A stretch of DNA of 64,000 nucleotides from Leucobacter komagatae (GTDB lineage: Bacteria > Actinomycetota > Actinomycetes > Actinomycetales > Microbacteriaceae). The stretch covers positions 1,054,001 through 1,118,000 of the forward strand of contig NZ_VFON01000001.1 of NCBI RefSeq assembly GCF_006716085.1, written 5' to 3'. The position numbers and the translations under genes are program-made. The notes under the pieces were generated by a model. The model worked only from the letters and a program-made list of their open reading frames with translations, searched no databases and had not been told where the DNA came from. Positions within the stretch are counted from its first letter, which is position 1. Each line of letters starts with the position of its first letter. Positions 40,035 to 48,342 of this stretch are shown piece after piece.

Positions 40035-40078
40035 GATTGCAGGTCGTAGGGCTGATCTCTCAGCAGAGCCAGCAGAGC

Positions 40079-40351
40079 CTACTTCTTCATCCGCTCGTAG
40101 ACCTTTTTGCAGTCCGGGCAGACCGGGAAGCGCTCGGGGTCGCGCGACGGCGTCCACTTCTTGCCGCACAGCGCGCGAACGGGCTTGCCGGTTACCGCCG
40201 ACTCGACGATCTTGTCTTTCGGAACGTAGTGCGAGAAGCGCTCGTGGTCGCCATCCTCGATCTGCGAGTCTTCGAGCAGCTTTTCGAGCTCGCGGTCCAT
40301 AACGTCAAGGCCGCCGCCGGTGTCAGGAGTGTCGCGTGTGAAGATTCCCAT
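40079..40351 (-). CDS. DUF3039-family zinc-binding protein
   Basis: A 90-aa actinobacterial protein of unknown function. The conserved run DHERFSHYVPKDKIVESAVTGKPVRALCGKKW is followed by FPVCPDCKKVYERM, giving a C...CxxC set plus the preceding His for one zinc. It is cytoplasmic. It lies 40 bases upstream of the leftward ABC permease stop; no functional link is evident. Confidence 0.9.
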   Translation of the reverse strand: MGIFTRDTPDTGGGLDVMDRELEKLLEDSQIEDGDHERFSHYVPKDKIVESAVTGKPVRALCGKKWTPSRDPERFPVCPDCKKVYERMKK

Positions 40352-40391
40352 ACCGGCATTGTAGCCGTTCGAACCCTATGGCAACTGGCTG

Positions 40392-41963
40392 CTAGTCGAA
40401 GATCTGCGTGACGGCCAGGATCTCGGGGCCCTGCCTGTCAAAGATCTTGCCGCCGATGGCGACGCCGCCGAGCAGCACGATGAGGCCGAACCCAAGACCA
40501 AAGGCGAGAGCCCAGATATTGCCGAGGAACGACGGGTCAGCGATCGCGACGGCAGACACCCAGACAGGCGCGACCGAGAGCACGAGCGCGACGGCCATGG
40601 AGACGGTCTGCGAAGCACCCGATCCAGAGCCCGACCACTGCGGCTGCACGAACGGGCTGTCGCCCGGACGCGTCGCCGGGTACGGCATGAGCGCGGAGAA
40701 CACGCTCGCGACGCCCGTGGCGATGCAGAGCACGCCGACGTTCATGCCAATGACCGCGGGCAGCACACGCCAGTCCCCCATGAACGTCACCGTGATGCTC
40801 GACCCGATGACCGCTGCGGGAATCCCGAACATGAGCGCGGGGGCAAGACGGCCGGCACGATCGGCCCAGCCCTTGATCCCGCTGGCGACGTGTTCCCAAA
40901 TCGCGGTCGAGTCCATCGCGATGTCGTTGTGCTGCGACCAACCGAGCAAGAGCATGAAGATCGGCAGCGGGAGCGCCGCCGCGAGCGTCACATCCGCGCC
41001 GGCCACGAGGAAGGCGGCGACAATAGCGATCGGCGCGATCGGCAGGGCGATGAGCGCGATCCGGTACCGCGGGTCGCGCTGCCAGTAGGTCAGCTGGCGT
41101 GCGGCAATGACGGGCGCGGGCTTCGCGGGGAAGCGCTCGAACCAGCCGAGGCCGCGCCGGGCGCTGAGCAGATCGCGCGGGCGCTCGATGGTTCGCAGCG
41201 AGCGGCCAACGATGGCGTACCAGCAGATCGCGAGGAGAAGCGTCGCTCCGCCGACGATGGCGAGCCGCAGCATCGCCGTCGAGCTGTCACCTGCGAGGCT
41301 GTCCGATACCGCGGCGAACGCTGCGCCGAACGGGGTCCACCCCAGCGCCCCTGCCGCATCGACGAGCACCTGATTGGTGTCGGAGCGGAAGCTCTCAGCG
41401 ATGACGAAGACAAGCAGTGGCAGGAAGGCGATGCACAGCACACCACCAGTGAGCCGCACGCCCCCCGCGTAGCGCTCACCAACGATCACCTGCGATAGGC
41501 CAGAGGAGAAACGCACGGCAACGATAGCGAAGATCGCCGCGAGCACGAGCGCGAGCGCGGCGACTCCCCCGGCGGCATGCCACTCGGGGCGCGCGAACCA
41601 CATCGCGACAAGCCAGGCAAGCAGCGCGAGGAATGAGTAGCTGAAGACCGTCGTGACGAGCAGCGACGTCGCGACCGATCCGGATCCCGCTGGGAACTGA
41701 GCGAACTGCCTCGGCACGAGATTGCGCCGGCTGTCGAACAGCGGCACGAGGAAAGCGGCGGCGAGGATCACCGAGCCGACAAGCACGTCGAGGACGCTGC
41801 GGAGGGGGCCCGGGGTCGTGAACCACGAGACCGCGAAGGGCAGCACGGCGGCAACGCCGAGCGCAATAACGAGCAGGAGCGCCACCCGGGCAGCCCGGAA
41901 GAAGGACCCCCTGAAGAGCCCCCCGGCGAGCGCTACTCGGAGTCGGAAGAGCCGTGCAACCAC
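40392..41963 (-). CDS. ABC-2 type exporter membrane subunit (putative)
   Basis: The 523-aa protein consists of about 12 hydrophobic segments separated by short loops, with a large cytoplasmic stretch around residues 230-290 (RTIERPRDLLSARRGLGWF). No family name is certain, but the adjacent ATPase overlaps it by 31 bases and supplies the expected partner. The start at GTG 41963 lies inside the ATPase gene; a later start is possible. The substrate is unknown; drug, bacteriocin or lipid export are typical for such pairs. Confidence 0.78.
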   Translation of the reverse strand: MVARLFRLRVALAGGLFRGSFFRAARVALLLVIALGVAAVLPFAVSWFTTPGPLRSVLDVLVGSVILAAAFLVPLFDSRRNLVPRQFAQFPAGSGSVATSLLVTTVFSYSFLALLAWLVAMWFARPEWHAAGGVAALALVLAAIFAIVAVRFSSGLSQVIVGERYAGGVRLTGGVLCIAFLPLLVFVIAESFRSDTNQVLVDAAGALGWTPFGAAFAAVSDSLAGDSSTAMLRLAIVGGATLLLAICWYAIVGRSLRTIERPRDLLSARRGLGWFERFPAKPAPVIAARQLTYWQRDPRYRIALIALPIAPIAIVAAFLVAGADVTLAAALPLPIFMLLLGWSQHNDIAMDSTAIWEHVASGIKGWADRAGRLAPALMFGIPAAVIGSSITVTFMGDWRVLPAVIGMNVGVLCIATGVASVFSALMPYPATRPGDSPFVQPQWSGSGSGASQTVSMAVALVLSVAPVWVSAVAIADPSFLGNIWALAFGLGFGLIVLLGGVAIGGKIFDRQGPEILAVTQIFD

Positions 41964-42994
41964 TGCAGCCCCTTCTGCGACTCGTCGATACCGGTGAGCG
42001 CACGGAAGCGATCCTCGAGGCTCACGCCGTCGCGGACGTCGTCGACCGTTCCCTGCGCGATCACAGAGCCATCGACGATGATGACGACGTGGTCGCAGAC
42101 GCGCTGGATCAGCTCAAGGCTGTGGCTCGACATGACGACGCTGCCACCCCCGGCGACGTACTTCTCGAGGATGTCGGTGACGTTCGCGGCCGACACGGGG
42201 TCGATCGCCTCGAACGGCTCGTCAAGCACGAGGACATCGGGGGCGTGGATCATCGAGCACGCGAGCGCGATCTTCTTCTGCATGCCCGCGGAGTAGTCCG
42301 AGACCAGGCGGTCGAGCGCCGACTCGAGACCGAAAGCTTCTGCGAGCTCACCGCTTCGCTTCGCGACCTCAGCCTCGGCGACGCCGTGGAGCACGCCCGA
42401 ATAGTAGAGCAGCTGGCCGCCCGTGAGGCGGTCAAAGAGCCGAAGCCTGTCTGGCAGCGTTCCGATGAGTCGCTTCGCCGCGGCCCCGTCGGCCCAGACG
42501 TCGACGTCGCCAACGGAGACGCGCCCCGACCCCGGCCGAAGCAGCCCGGAGATCATCGACAGCGTTGTGGTCTTACCCGCGCCGTTCGGGCCGACGACGC
42601 CGGTGAGGGACCCGGCGTGGACCTCGAACGACACCTCGTTCGCGGCGACCGTCGAGCCGTACACCTTAGTGAGCATCTCGGTGCGAAGCACAACGGGGTT
42701 CTGCTCAGCGACGCGGCCGCGCTCGCGAGCGCGGACGACAGACGGGGTCGGTACCTCGATGCGGCTGCGCGCGGGCACCTCCGCGGCGGCTGCGGGCTCC
42801 GCCGGCCGCGTACGCCGCACTCGGGGGGTCGCCACGGGCTCCGCATCGGGGGCAGGGCCGCCTGCCGGTTCACTCACCTCGCCAGCGGCATTCGCACCGG
42901 CGACCGGTCGGGTCAGCCCGGAGGGGATTTCTGCAGCACCGAACCCTGCGTCCGGAAGTGCATCAGACGGCGAAGGCGGTGTTTCTGGCAGCAC
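41933..42994 (-). CDS. ABC-2 type exporter ATP-binding protein with a long N-terminal extension
   Basis: The ATPase domain occupies residues about 103-330: Walker A GPNGAGKTTTL, Q-loop RLFDRLTGGQLLYYSG, signature YSAGMQKKIAL, Walker B VLVLDEPFEAIDP and switch His SSHSLEL. The YSAGM signature is typical of ABC-2 exporters. It is preceded by about 100 residues of Ala/Pro/Glu-rich, probably disordered sequence (from GTG 42994), which is unusual for the family and may be an anchor, or an over-long start. It pairs with the overlapping membrane subunit. Confidence 0.87.
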   Translation of the reverse strand: MLPETPPSPSDALPDAGFGAAEIPSGLTRPVAGANAAGEVSEPAGGPAPDAEPVATPRVRRTRPAEPAAAAEVPARSRIEVPTPSVVRARERGRVAEQNPVVLRTEMLTKVYGSTVAANEVSFEVHAGSLTGVVGPNGAGKTTTLSMISGLLRPGSGRVSVGDVDVWADGAAAKRLIGTLPDRLRLFDRLTGGQLLYYSGVLHGVAEAEVAKRSGELAEAFGLESALDRLVSDYSAGMQKKIALACSMIHAPDVLVLDEPFEAIDPVSAANVTDILEKYVAGGGSVVMSSHSLELIQRVCDHVVIIVDGSVIAQGTVDDVRDGVSLEDRFRALTGIDESQKGLQWLHGSSDSE

Positions 42995-43042
42995 CCCACT
43001 AACCTACCAAACGATTTGAGCACGAAGCGCACAGTTCGGCCA

Positions 43043-44281
43043 CTAGTTTGCCCTCGCCGCGCCGACCCGACGCTCGTCGTCTGCCCGAGACAAGAGCGAC
43101 TCGATTGCCTCACCAAATCGACGCGTCGGCGCGCCCGGCGTGGTGTCACCGAAGTATCTCGTCGACCACTCCCCGAGCCGCTCTTTCGCAGCGGCATCGC
43201 CGATGACCCGGTCGAGCACGGCCGCAATGTCACCGGCGTCGGCCGCATCGAGCCACTCACAGACACTGAGGTAGCCCCCCTCGTCGACCTCAGCCTCGGG
43301 CGACAGCGGTCGCGTCACCATGATCGGGCGCCCCGTCGCCAGGCGGTCGTAGACCATGGCGGAAATGTCGCAGATTGCGACGTCGGGCGCGCGCAGCTGC
43401 CAGCCGAGCACGGGAGAGTCGTCGTACACGTGCTGCGCGCTCGCGTCGGCCTGGTTCGCCTCGGCGAGCATTGCGATGATCCGCTCGTTCGCGGCGCCAA
43501 ACTCGGGGCTCACCACGCCAGACCTCGGGTGCGGGCGGTAGACGACGCGGTGGCGCCCGGTCGCGAGCAGCTCACGAACGAGCGTCTCGCCGTGGGTGAG
43601 CACCGAGCCGTAGCTCGCGGCGGGGCGGTCGCCCTCCCACGTGGGCGCGTAGAAGACGACGGTGCGGTCGTCGGGCATGTACGCGGGGTCGCCGTCGAGG
43701 TGGTCGGCCTGCGGCCGCCCAATCGGCACAGTGCGGGTCTCAACGTCGTAGTTCCAGAGGGCGCGCGACAGGCGTGCGCGCGCGGCGTCGCCGGCGACGA
43801 ACGCGTAATCGTACGTCTTGTACTGATTGCTCGTCATGTACATCTTGTCGCTCTCACCGTGGTTGATGAACACGTGCCACCGCTCGCCGTAGCGCATCAT
43901 CTGGAAGTTGCGAGTGTTCTGATTGACGTAGAGCACCACGTCGAGCTGCTGCGTCGCGATGAAGCTCTCGATGCTCGTCACCTTCGGCACGAAGGCGACG
44001 TCGAGGCCACTCTCGCGCATGAGCTGCAGCGCGCCCGCCGCGTTCCGCGCGAGCACGACAACTGGCCTGGTTTTCGACAACTCCTGCAGCGGGGCGTACC
44101 ACTGGCGCATCTGGTAAATGTTGACATCACTGTCTGCGAAGTAAACACCCACGCGGTAGGCGTTCTCAGCGAGGGGGCCGCGCTCATCGAGCAGCGACTT
44201 GAGCTCGAAGAAGGCCCGACGGCCTTTGAGCACCCGCTTCGCGAGCTTGACCGCACGTTTGCTGTCCTTCACAATCTGCAT
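43043..44281 (-). CDS. CDP-glycerol:glycerophosphate glycerophosphotransferase-like enzyme
   Basis: The 412-aa protein is a GT-B-like TagB/TagF-family transferase, which adds glycerol- or ribitol-phosphate to wall polymers at the cytoplasmic membrane face. Family landmarks include VFINHGESDKMYMTSNQ (active-site His), VVFYAPTWEGDRPAAS, VVYRPHPRSGV and DVAICDISAMVYDRLATGRPI (the nucleotide-binding DxSxxxxD/E-like region). ATG 44281 is used; the frame to 44827 lies antisense to the divergent glycosyltransferase gene. It differs from the two-domain relative at 48343-50739, so two distinct steps of one polymer are likely. Confidence 0.86.
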   Translation of the reverse strand: MQIVKDSKRAVKLAKRVLKGRRAFFELKSLLDERGPLAENAYRVGVYFADSDVNIYQMRQWYAPLQELSKTRPVVVLARNAAGALQLMRESGLDVAFVPKVTSIESFIATQQLDVVLYVNQNTRNFQMMRYGERWHVFINHGESDKMYMTSNQYKTYDYAFVAGDAARARLSRALWNYDVETRTVPIGRPQADHLDGDPAYMPDDRTVVFYAPTWEGDRPAASYGSVLTHGETLVRELLATGRHRVVYRPHPRSGVVSPEFGAANERIIAMLAEANQADASAQHVYDDSPVLGWQLRAPDVAICDISAMVYDRLATGRPIMVTRPLSPEAEVDEGGYLSVCEWLDAADAGDIAAVLDRVIGDAAAKERLGEWSTRYFGDTTPGAPTRRFGEAIESLLSRADDERRVGAARAN

Positions 44282-44344
44282 CTGAACAGGATAGCCCGAG
44301 AGGCAGGGCGGCCAGCCCAGAGGGCGCTGTGGGAAGATCGTCGG

Positions 44345-45400
44345 GTGGTCACTTCCCCAAGCACAAAGCTCGCTCCCCTGCCCATCATGCCAGCGGTGAG
44401 CTACGTCATGCCTGTGCTCAACGAGGAGGGGTTCCTTGAGCGCGCGGTCGAGACGATCCTGTCGCAGGACTACGCGGGTGAGAAGGAGATCGTGCTCGCA
44501 CTCGGCCCGTCCCGCGACGCGAGCAACAGCATCGCCGAGCGCATTGCGGCGGCCGACCCTCGGGTGCGGCTCGTCGCAAACCCGGAGCGCGACATCCCCG
44601 CGGGGCTCAACCACGCAATCCGGGCGAGTAGCCACCCGGTCATTATCAGGGTCGACGCCCACTCTGAGCTGACCCCCGACTACACCGTTCGGGGCGTCGC
44701 TGCCCTGCGCGAGACCGGCGCGGCGAACGTCGGCGGCGTGATGCGCGCCGCCGGATCCTCCCCCGTGCAGCGGGCGATCGCCCGCGGCTACAACAGCCCC
44801 TATGGCCTCGGTGGCGGCGCATACCACGGCGACGGCACCCCGGGCCCCGCTGAGTCCGCGTACCTTGGCATCTTCCGCCGCGAGGCGATCGAGGCGGTGG
44901 GAGGCTACGACCCCGCGATCCTACGCGGCGAGGATTGGGAGCTGAATCTGCGCATCCGCCGCGCCGGCTACCTGGTCTGGTTCGAGCCGGCGCTGGGAGT
45001 CACGTACTGGCCGCGCGGCAGCTTCGGCGATCTCGCGAAGCAGTTTTTCGCGACCGGTACCTGGCGCGCCGTGCTCGTGCGAAAGTACGGGCGGGCGAAC
45101 CCATGGCGGTTCTTCGCGCCCGGCCTGCTCGTCGTCTCTCTCGCCGTGTCGATTGTGCTTCTCGGCCTGCAGGTCGCGGGGGTGCTCCCCTGGGGCTGGT
45201 GGTCGATTGGCTGGTCACCCCTCGCCGCGTACGCGCTCGCGATCTGCTTCGCGGTGTGGCGGATCCCGGGCCAGCGAGGCCTCCGCGACCGCCTCCTCAC
45301 GGGCGCCACGCTGGTCACCATGCACACGAGCTGGGGCATGGGATTTCTGCGTGGGATCCTGTTCGGGGGCGGCCGCGTCGTCGATCGGTCGCGAGCCTAG
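44345..45400 (+). CDS. Family 2 glycosyltransferase with C-terminal membrane helices
   Basis: The 351-aa protein has an N-terminal GT-A domain: VSYVMPVLNEEGFLERAVETIL, VDAHSELTPDYT (DxD-like metal site), then ILRGEDWELNLRIRRAGY with the ED catalytic base. Two to three hydrophobic helices follow (about residues 255-315). GTG 44345 is chosen, with GGGAAG upstream; ATG 44387 is the alternative. It is divergent from the glycerophosphotransferase at 44281 and converges on an M23 peptidase. Role in polymer or exopolysaccharide assembly is inferred from neighbours. Confidence 0.88.
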   Translation: MVTSPSTKLAPLPIMPAVSYVMPVLNEEGFLERAVETILSQDYAGEKEIVLALGPSRDASNSIAERIAAADPRVRLVANPERDIPAGLNHAIRASSHPVIIRVDAHSELTPDYTVRGVAALRETGAANVGGVMRAAGSSPVQRAIARGYNSPYGLGGGAYHGDGTPGPAESAYLGIFRREAIEAVGGYDPAILRGEDWELNLRIRRAGYLVWFEPALGVTYWPRGSFGDLAKQFFATGTWRAVLVRKYGRANPWRFFAPGLLVVSLAVSIVLLGLQVAGVLPWGWWSIGWSPLAAYALAICFAVWRIPGQRGLRDRLLTGATLVTMHTSWGMGFLRGILFGGGRVVDRSRA

Positions 45401-46176
45401 CGGCGCAGGAACGGCAGCGGATCGATCGGCTGCCCGTCGAGCTGCAGCGCGAGGTGCAGATGCGCGCCGAACGACATCCCGGTGTTTCCGACCCGCCCCA
45501 CCTGCGCCCCGATGGGCACGGTCTGCCCGACGCGCAGGTCGTGCGACGCGTCTTCCATATGGCAGTAGCGGCTCGTGAGGTCTTGCCCGCCAACCCGGTG
45601 CTGGAGTTTGGCTGAGAAGCCACAGCCGTCGCTCGCCCACCCTGCCTCCGTGACGACGCCCGTCGCCACGGCGAGCACGGGTGTGCCCGCCGCCGCCGCG
45701 ATGTCTTGCGCATCATGAAACCCTTCGACGGGCGCGCTCCGATACCCGAAGCCGTCCGTGAGCGGCCAGTCGACGTCAAACGGCAGACGCACCTCAGAGT
45801 CGCTCAGCGTTAATGACTGCAGCTGACCGGCGGCGAGCGCCCCGGCGGTGGACTCGTTGGCGGCCGCGCCGGGCGCCTGGCGCGGCGCCGGCACCTCCTC
45901 GAGGCGCACGGTGCCGACGGCGTCAAGGACTGATCGGGCCTCAGGGACGTCGACGCTTTCGAGCCCCTGGGCGACGGCAGCTAGGGCCCTTTCGTCCTCG
46001 CCGGGCGGGAGGAGCGCCGCCGGGCTCATGACGGCTGGGAACACGGCGGCACCCCCGATGAGGCCCGCCGAGATGAAGGCCGCAAGCCGGGCCGCGGCTC
46101 GGCGCGGGGCCGGGGTCAGGTAGGTCGCGCCGCGTTGTCGCCCGGCGCCGGGGGCTTGGCCGGGGCCGGAGTTCAC
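45397..46176 (-). CDS. M23-family peptidase (LytM domain), membrane-anchored
   Basis: The 259-aa protein has a hydrophobic segment at about residues 30-57 and a C-terminal LytM domain with a complete zinc site: H154 and D158 (GFHDAQD), H206 (YCHMED), H239 and H241 (GAHLHLAL). Unlike the homologue at 17776, the HxH pair is intact, so it should be an active peptidoglycan endopeptidase. Its start overlaps the next gene's stop by 4 bases, and its own stop overlaps the converging GT2 stop. Confidence 0.92.
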   Translation of the reverse strand: MNSGPGQAPGAGRQRGATYLTPAPRRAAARLAAFISAGLIGGAAVFPAVMSPAALLPPGEDERALAAVAQGLESVDVPEARSVLDAVGTVRLEEVPAPRQAPGAAANESTAGALAAGQLQSLTLSDSEVRLPFDVDWPLTDGFGYRSAPVEGFHDAQDIAAAAGTPVLAVATGVVTEAGWASDGCGFSAKLQHRVGGQDLTSRYCHMEDASHDLRVGQTVPIGAQVGRVGNTGMSFGAHLHLALQLDGQPIDPLPFLRR

Positions 46177-47039
46177 AGGATCACCTTCGTTTCCCCGCCC
46201 GCGTACTCAACGACGCCGCGATCGTCGAGGACAATCACCCGCTCGCCCGAGGTACCGAGGGCCTGGGGCCGGCCGGCCACGGTTCCGAGCTGTTCCCAGC
46301 CCGCGTCGGAGCCGCCGCGCCAGAGCACGCCATCGGATGCGATGCCCGCGAGCTGCCCGCCCGGCAGCGCCTCAATGAGCGCAAGGGCCGGGCTGTCAGG
46401 GACTGCTTCAAAGGTGGCGCCACCGTCCGCGCTGCGCTGCAGCCCCTGCTCGGTGGTCGCGTATAGCACACCGCCGCTCAGCGCGAGGTCCGCGACGGGC
46501 AGTGCTGCGCGGTCGGCCCACGTGCGACCGCCGTCGGCGCTAACCACGATGTTCGGCCTCGACGAGCCCACGCCGTAGAGCACGCCGTCTTCGCCGGCCG
46601 TCAAGACATGAAAGTCTTCCACTCCGGTGAGGGCCACGGGCTTCCACGAGGCTCCGGCGTCATCGCTCTGAATGATGCCGAGGTTCGGCGAGCCAAGCTC
46701 GGCCGGTGTGTCGGGGCCGGGATGCCCCGAGGCGACGAGGTCTGTGCCGAGCGTCGCGAAGCCCATGGCATCGAACCGGTTGCCCCCAATCGGCCCGGTG
46801 AGGTCGCCTGTGGCACTGAGCGTGTAGATGCCCTGGTGCGTGGCGAGAAGCAGGTTGTCTGAGTCTGGTGCGCCCGTCACTGCGTGCACGTGCTCGAGGT
46901 CCGCGAGCGAGGCGGTGCCGGCCGCGCCAGGGGCTGAGGTACCTGCCGAGGCGTTACCTGAAGGGGCGTTCGGTGCGCAGGCGGTGAGGGTGAGCGCCGC
47001 GGCAAACGCCGCGATGATGAGGGGAATTCGGGTCTTCAA
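46173..47039 (-). CDS. F510_1955-type glycosyl-hydrolase-like lipoprotein (beta-propeller)
   Basis: The 288-aa lipoprotein starts at TTG 47039, with GGAG five bases upstream, followed by a signal ending LTLTAC. Repeated blade motifs of sialidase/BNR type are visible (QSDDAGASWKPV, VSADGGRTWADR, RSADGGATFEAV, with the SxDxGxTW Asp-box form). NCBI calls similar proteins F510_1955 family glycosylhydrolase, but no catalytic activity is established. It belongs to the envelope gene group with DUF305 and DUF6153 proteins. Confidence 0.82.
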   Translation of the reverse strand: MKTRIPLIIAAFAAALTLTACAPNAPSGNASAGTSAPGAAGTASLADLEHVHAVTGAPDSDNLLLATHQGIYTLSATGDLTGPIGGNRFDAMGFATLGTDLVASGHPGPDTPAELGSPNLGIIQSDDAGASWKPVALTGVEDFHVLTAGEDGVLYGVGSSRPNIVVSADGGRTWADRAALPVADLALSGGVLYATTEQGLQRSADGGATFEAVPDSPALALIEALPGGQLAGIASDGVLWRGGSDAGWEQLGTVAGRPQALGTSGERVIVLDDRGVVEYAGGETKVIL

Positions 47040-47126
47040 TGGGTCTCCAAAAGTCGCGTGGGCGGGCGACGCTCTGCGCCGCACCGCTCGGGCCGAGGCG
47101 CGGTGCTCCCGCGCCTCGGCGTGGGG

Positions 47127-47714
47127 TTAACGGCGAGCGAGCAGATCCTGCATCGCCGCGATCTCAGCGGTTTGGTCGGCGACGACCTGCTCGGCGAGTT
47201 CGATGACGTCAGCGTTGCTTCCCCCGTCGAGGGCCGCCCGCGCCATCTCGACCGCGCCTTCGTGGTGCTCGATCATCTGCGAGAGGAACAGCTGCCCCAT
47301 CGTGTCGGGGTCGGCTGCTGCGAGCGCGGTGAGGTCATCCTCCGACAGCATGCCGCCCATCGCGCCGTGGCCCGCCGCGGCGTCAGGGTCATACTCGACG
47401 CCCCAGCTCTCGAGCCAGGAGAGCATCCGGTCGATCTCGGGCTGCTGAGCGGCCGCCACGTTCTCGGCCACCTCCCGAACACCAGGGTCGATGTCGGAGG
47501 TCTTGAGCACGATATCGGCCATCTGCACCGCTTGCTCGTGGTGCGGGATCATCATGGTGACGAACATGATGTCTGCGGCGTTCGCCGCGCCCTGTTCGTT
47601 CGAAGCGCTTGCCGAGCTCCGCTCATTCGAGGGGGTCTCCGTCGTGGCGCAGCCGGTGAGCACGATCGAGAGCGCGAGTGCGGCCGCGCCAAACGCCAGT
47701 GTGGTCTTTTGCAT
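47127..47714 (-). CDS. DUF305-family lipoprotein
   Basis: The 195-aa protein has a lipoprotein signal ending LTGC and two copies of the DUF305 ferritin-like helical motif: IPHHEQAVQMADI and IEHHEGAVEMARAAL. The paired His-His residues suggest metal binding. Members often lie beside copper-handling genes, but no copper gene is visible here. It lies 88 bases upstream of the propeller lipoprotein, in the same direction. Confidence 0.92.
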   Translation of the reverse strand: MQKTTLAFGAAALALSIVLTGCATTETPSNERSSASASNEQGAANAADIMFVTMMIPHHEQAVQMADIVLKTSDIDPGVREVAENVAAAQQPEIDRMLSWLESWGVEYDPDAAAGHGAMGGMLSEDDLTALAAADPDTMGQLFLSQMIEHHEGAVEMARAALDGGSNADVIELAEQVVADQTAEIAAMQDLLARR

Positions 47715-47795
47715 GTGAGTTTCTTTCAGTCAGGTGAATACTTCGGGTGCTACTGGCGGCCCGGAGCCGCCCGCCCGCGAGGGCGCAGCGCGTAT

Positions 47796-48299
47796 TCAGG
47801 TCCGGCTGATTGAAAGCGTGATGAGTGAGGGCGTCGGGGGCGGGAGGAGCCGCCGCGCTTGAACGGCGAGCGCGGTCAGCGACAGGGGCGTCGTTCGCAA
47901 CCAGTGACCAACTGATGGAATCACCAGCAAGAGCATGCCGACGATGAGCGCCAGCGCGCAGGCAAACGCCATCGCGTCGTGGTCTGGTGCGTGCTGGTCG
48001 GCCGGGGCCATGTTCTGGGCCGCAGGGGCGTGAGCCCCCTCGGCGAGGGCCACGCCGTGCTCGGAGGCGACGGGCGCGCCCTGACCTGAAACGACGGGCG
48101 AACCGTGCCCGGAGACGACGACCCCGGCCTGCTCGGCCCCCTGGTCAGGGCCACCGGCGAGCGTGTGCATCCCGAGCAGCCCGACGATCACGAGCAGCGT
48201 GCCCGCGAGCGCACCGAAGAGCGCGCGCCACGAGCGGCGTGCACTGTACGCGCCGCGTGCACCGCGTGCGCCCACACCGCCAGCTGCTCGTCTGTCCAT
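47796..48299 (-). CDS. DUF6153-family membrane protein
   Basis: The 167-aa protein has two hydrophobic segments (about residues 25-45 and 110-130) separated by a His-rich, Ala/Gly-rich loop containing several GHG, EHG and DQHAPDHD sequences. The spacing matches DUF6153, which commonly accompanies DUF305 genes. The His-rich loop may bind metal outside the membrane; this is inference. Confidence 0.75.
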   Translation of the reverse strand: MDRRAAGGVGARGARGAYSARRSWRALFGALAGTLLVIVGLLGMHTLAGGPDQGAEQAGVVVSGHGSPVVSGQGAPVASEHGVALAEGAHAPAAQNMAPADQHAPDHDAMAFACALALIVGMLLLVIPSVGHWLRTTPLSLTALAVQARRLLPPPTPSLITLSISRT

Positions 48300-48342
48300 G
48301 TGATGGATCGTAGCAACGGCTGTGCGGTGCGCGGCTGAGCGT

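Noticed and set aside
41954..44344. Very long rightward open frame preceding the GT2 glycosyltransferase
   Set aside because: The first ~797 codons are antisense to the ABC ATPase and glycerophosphotransferase genes and are low-stop shadow of GC-rich codons; only the part from 44345 has glycosyltransferase motifs.
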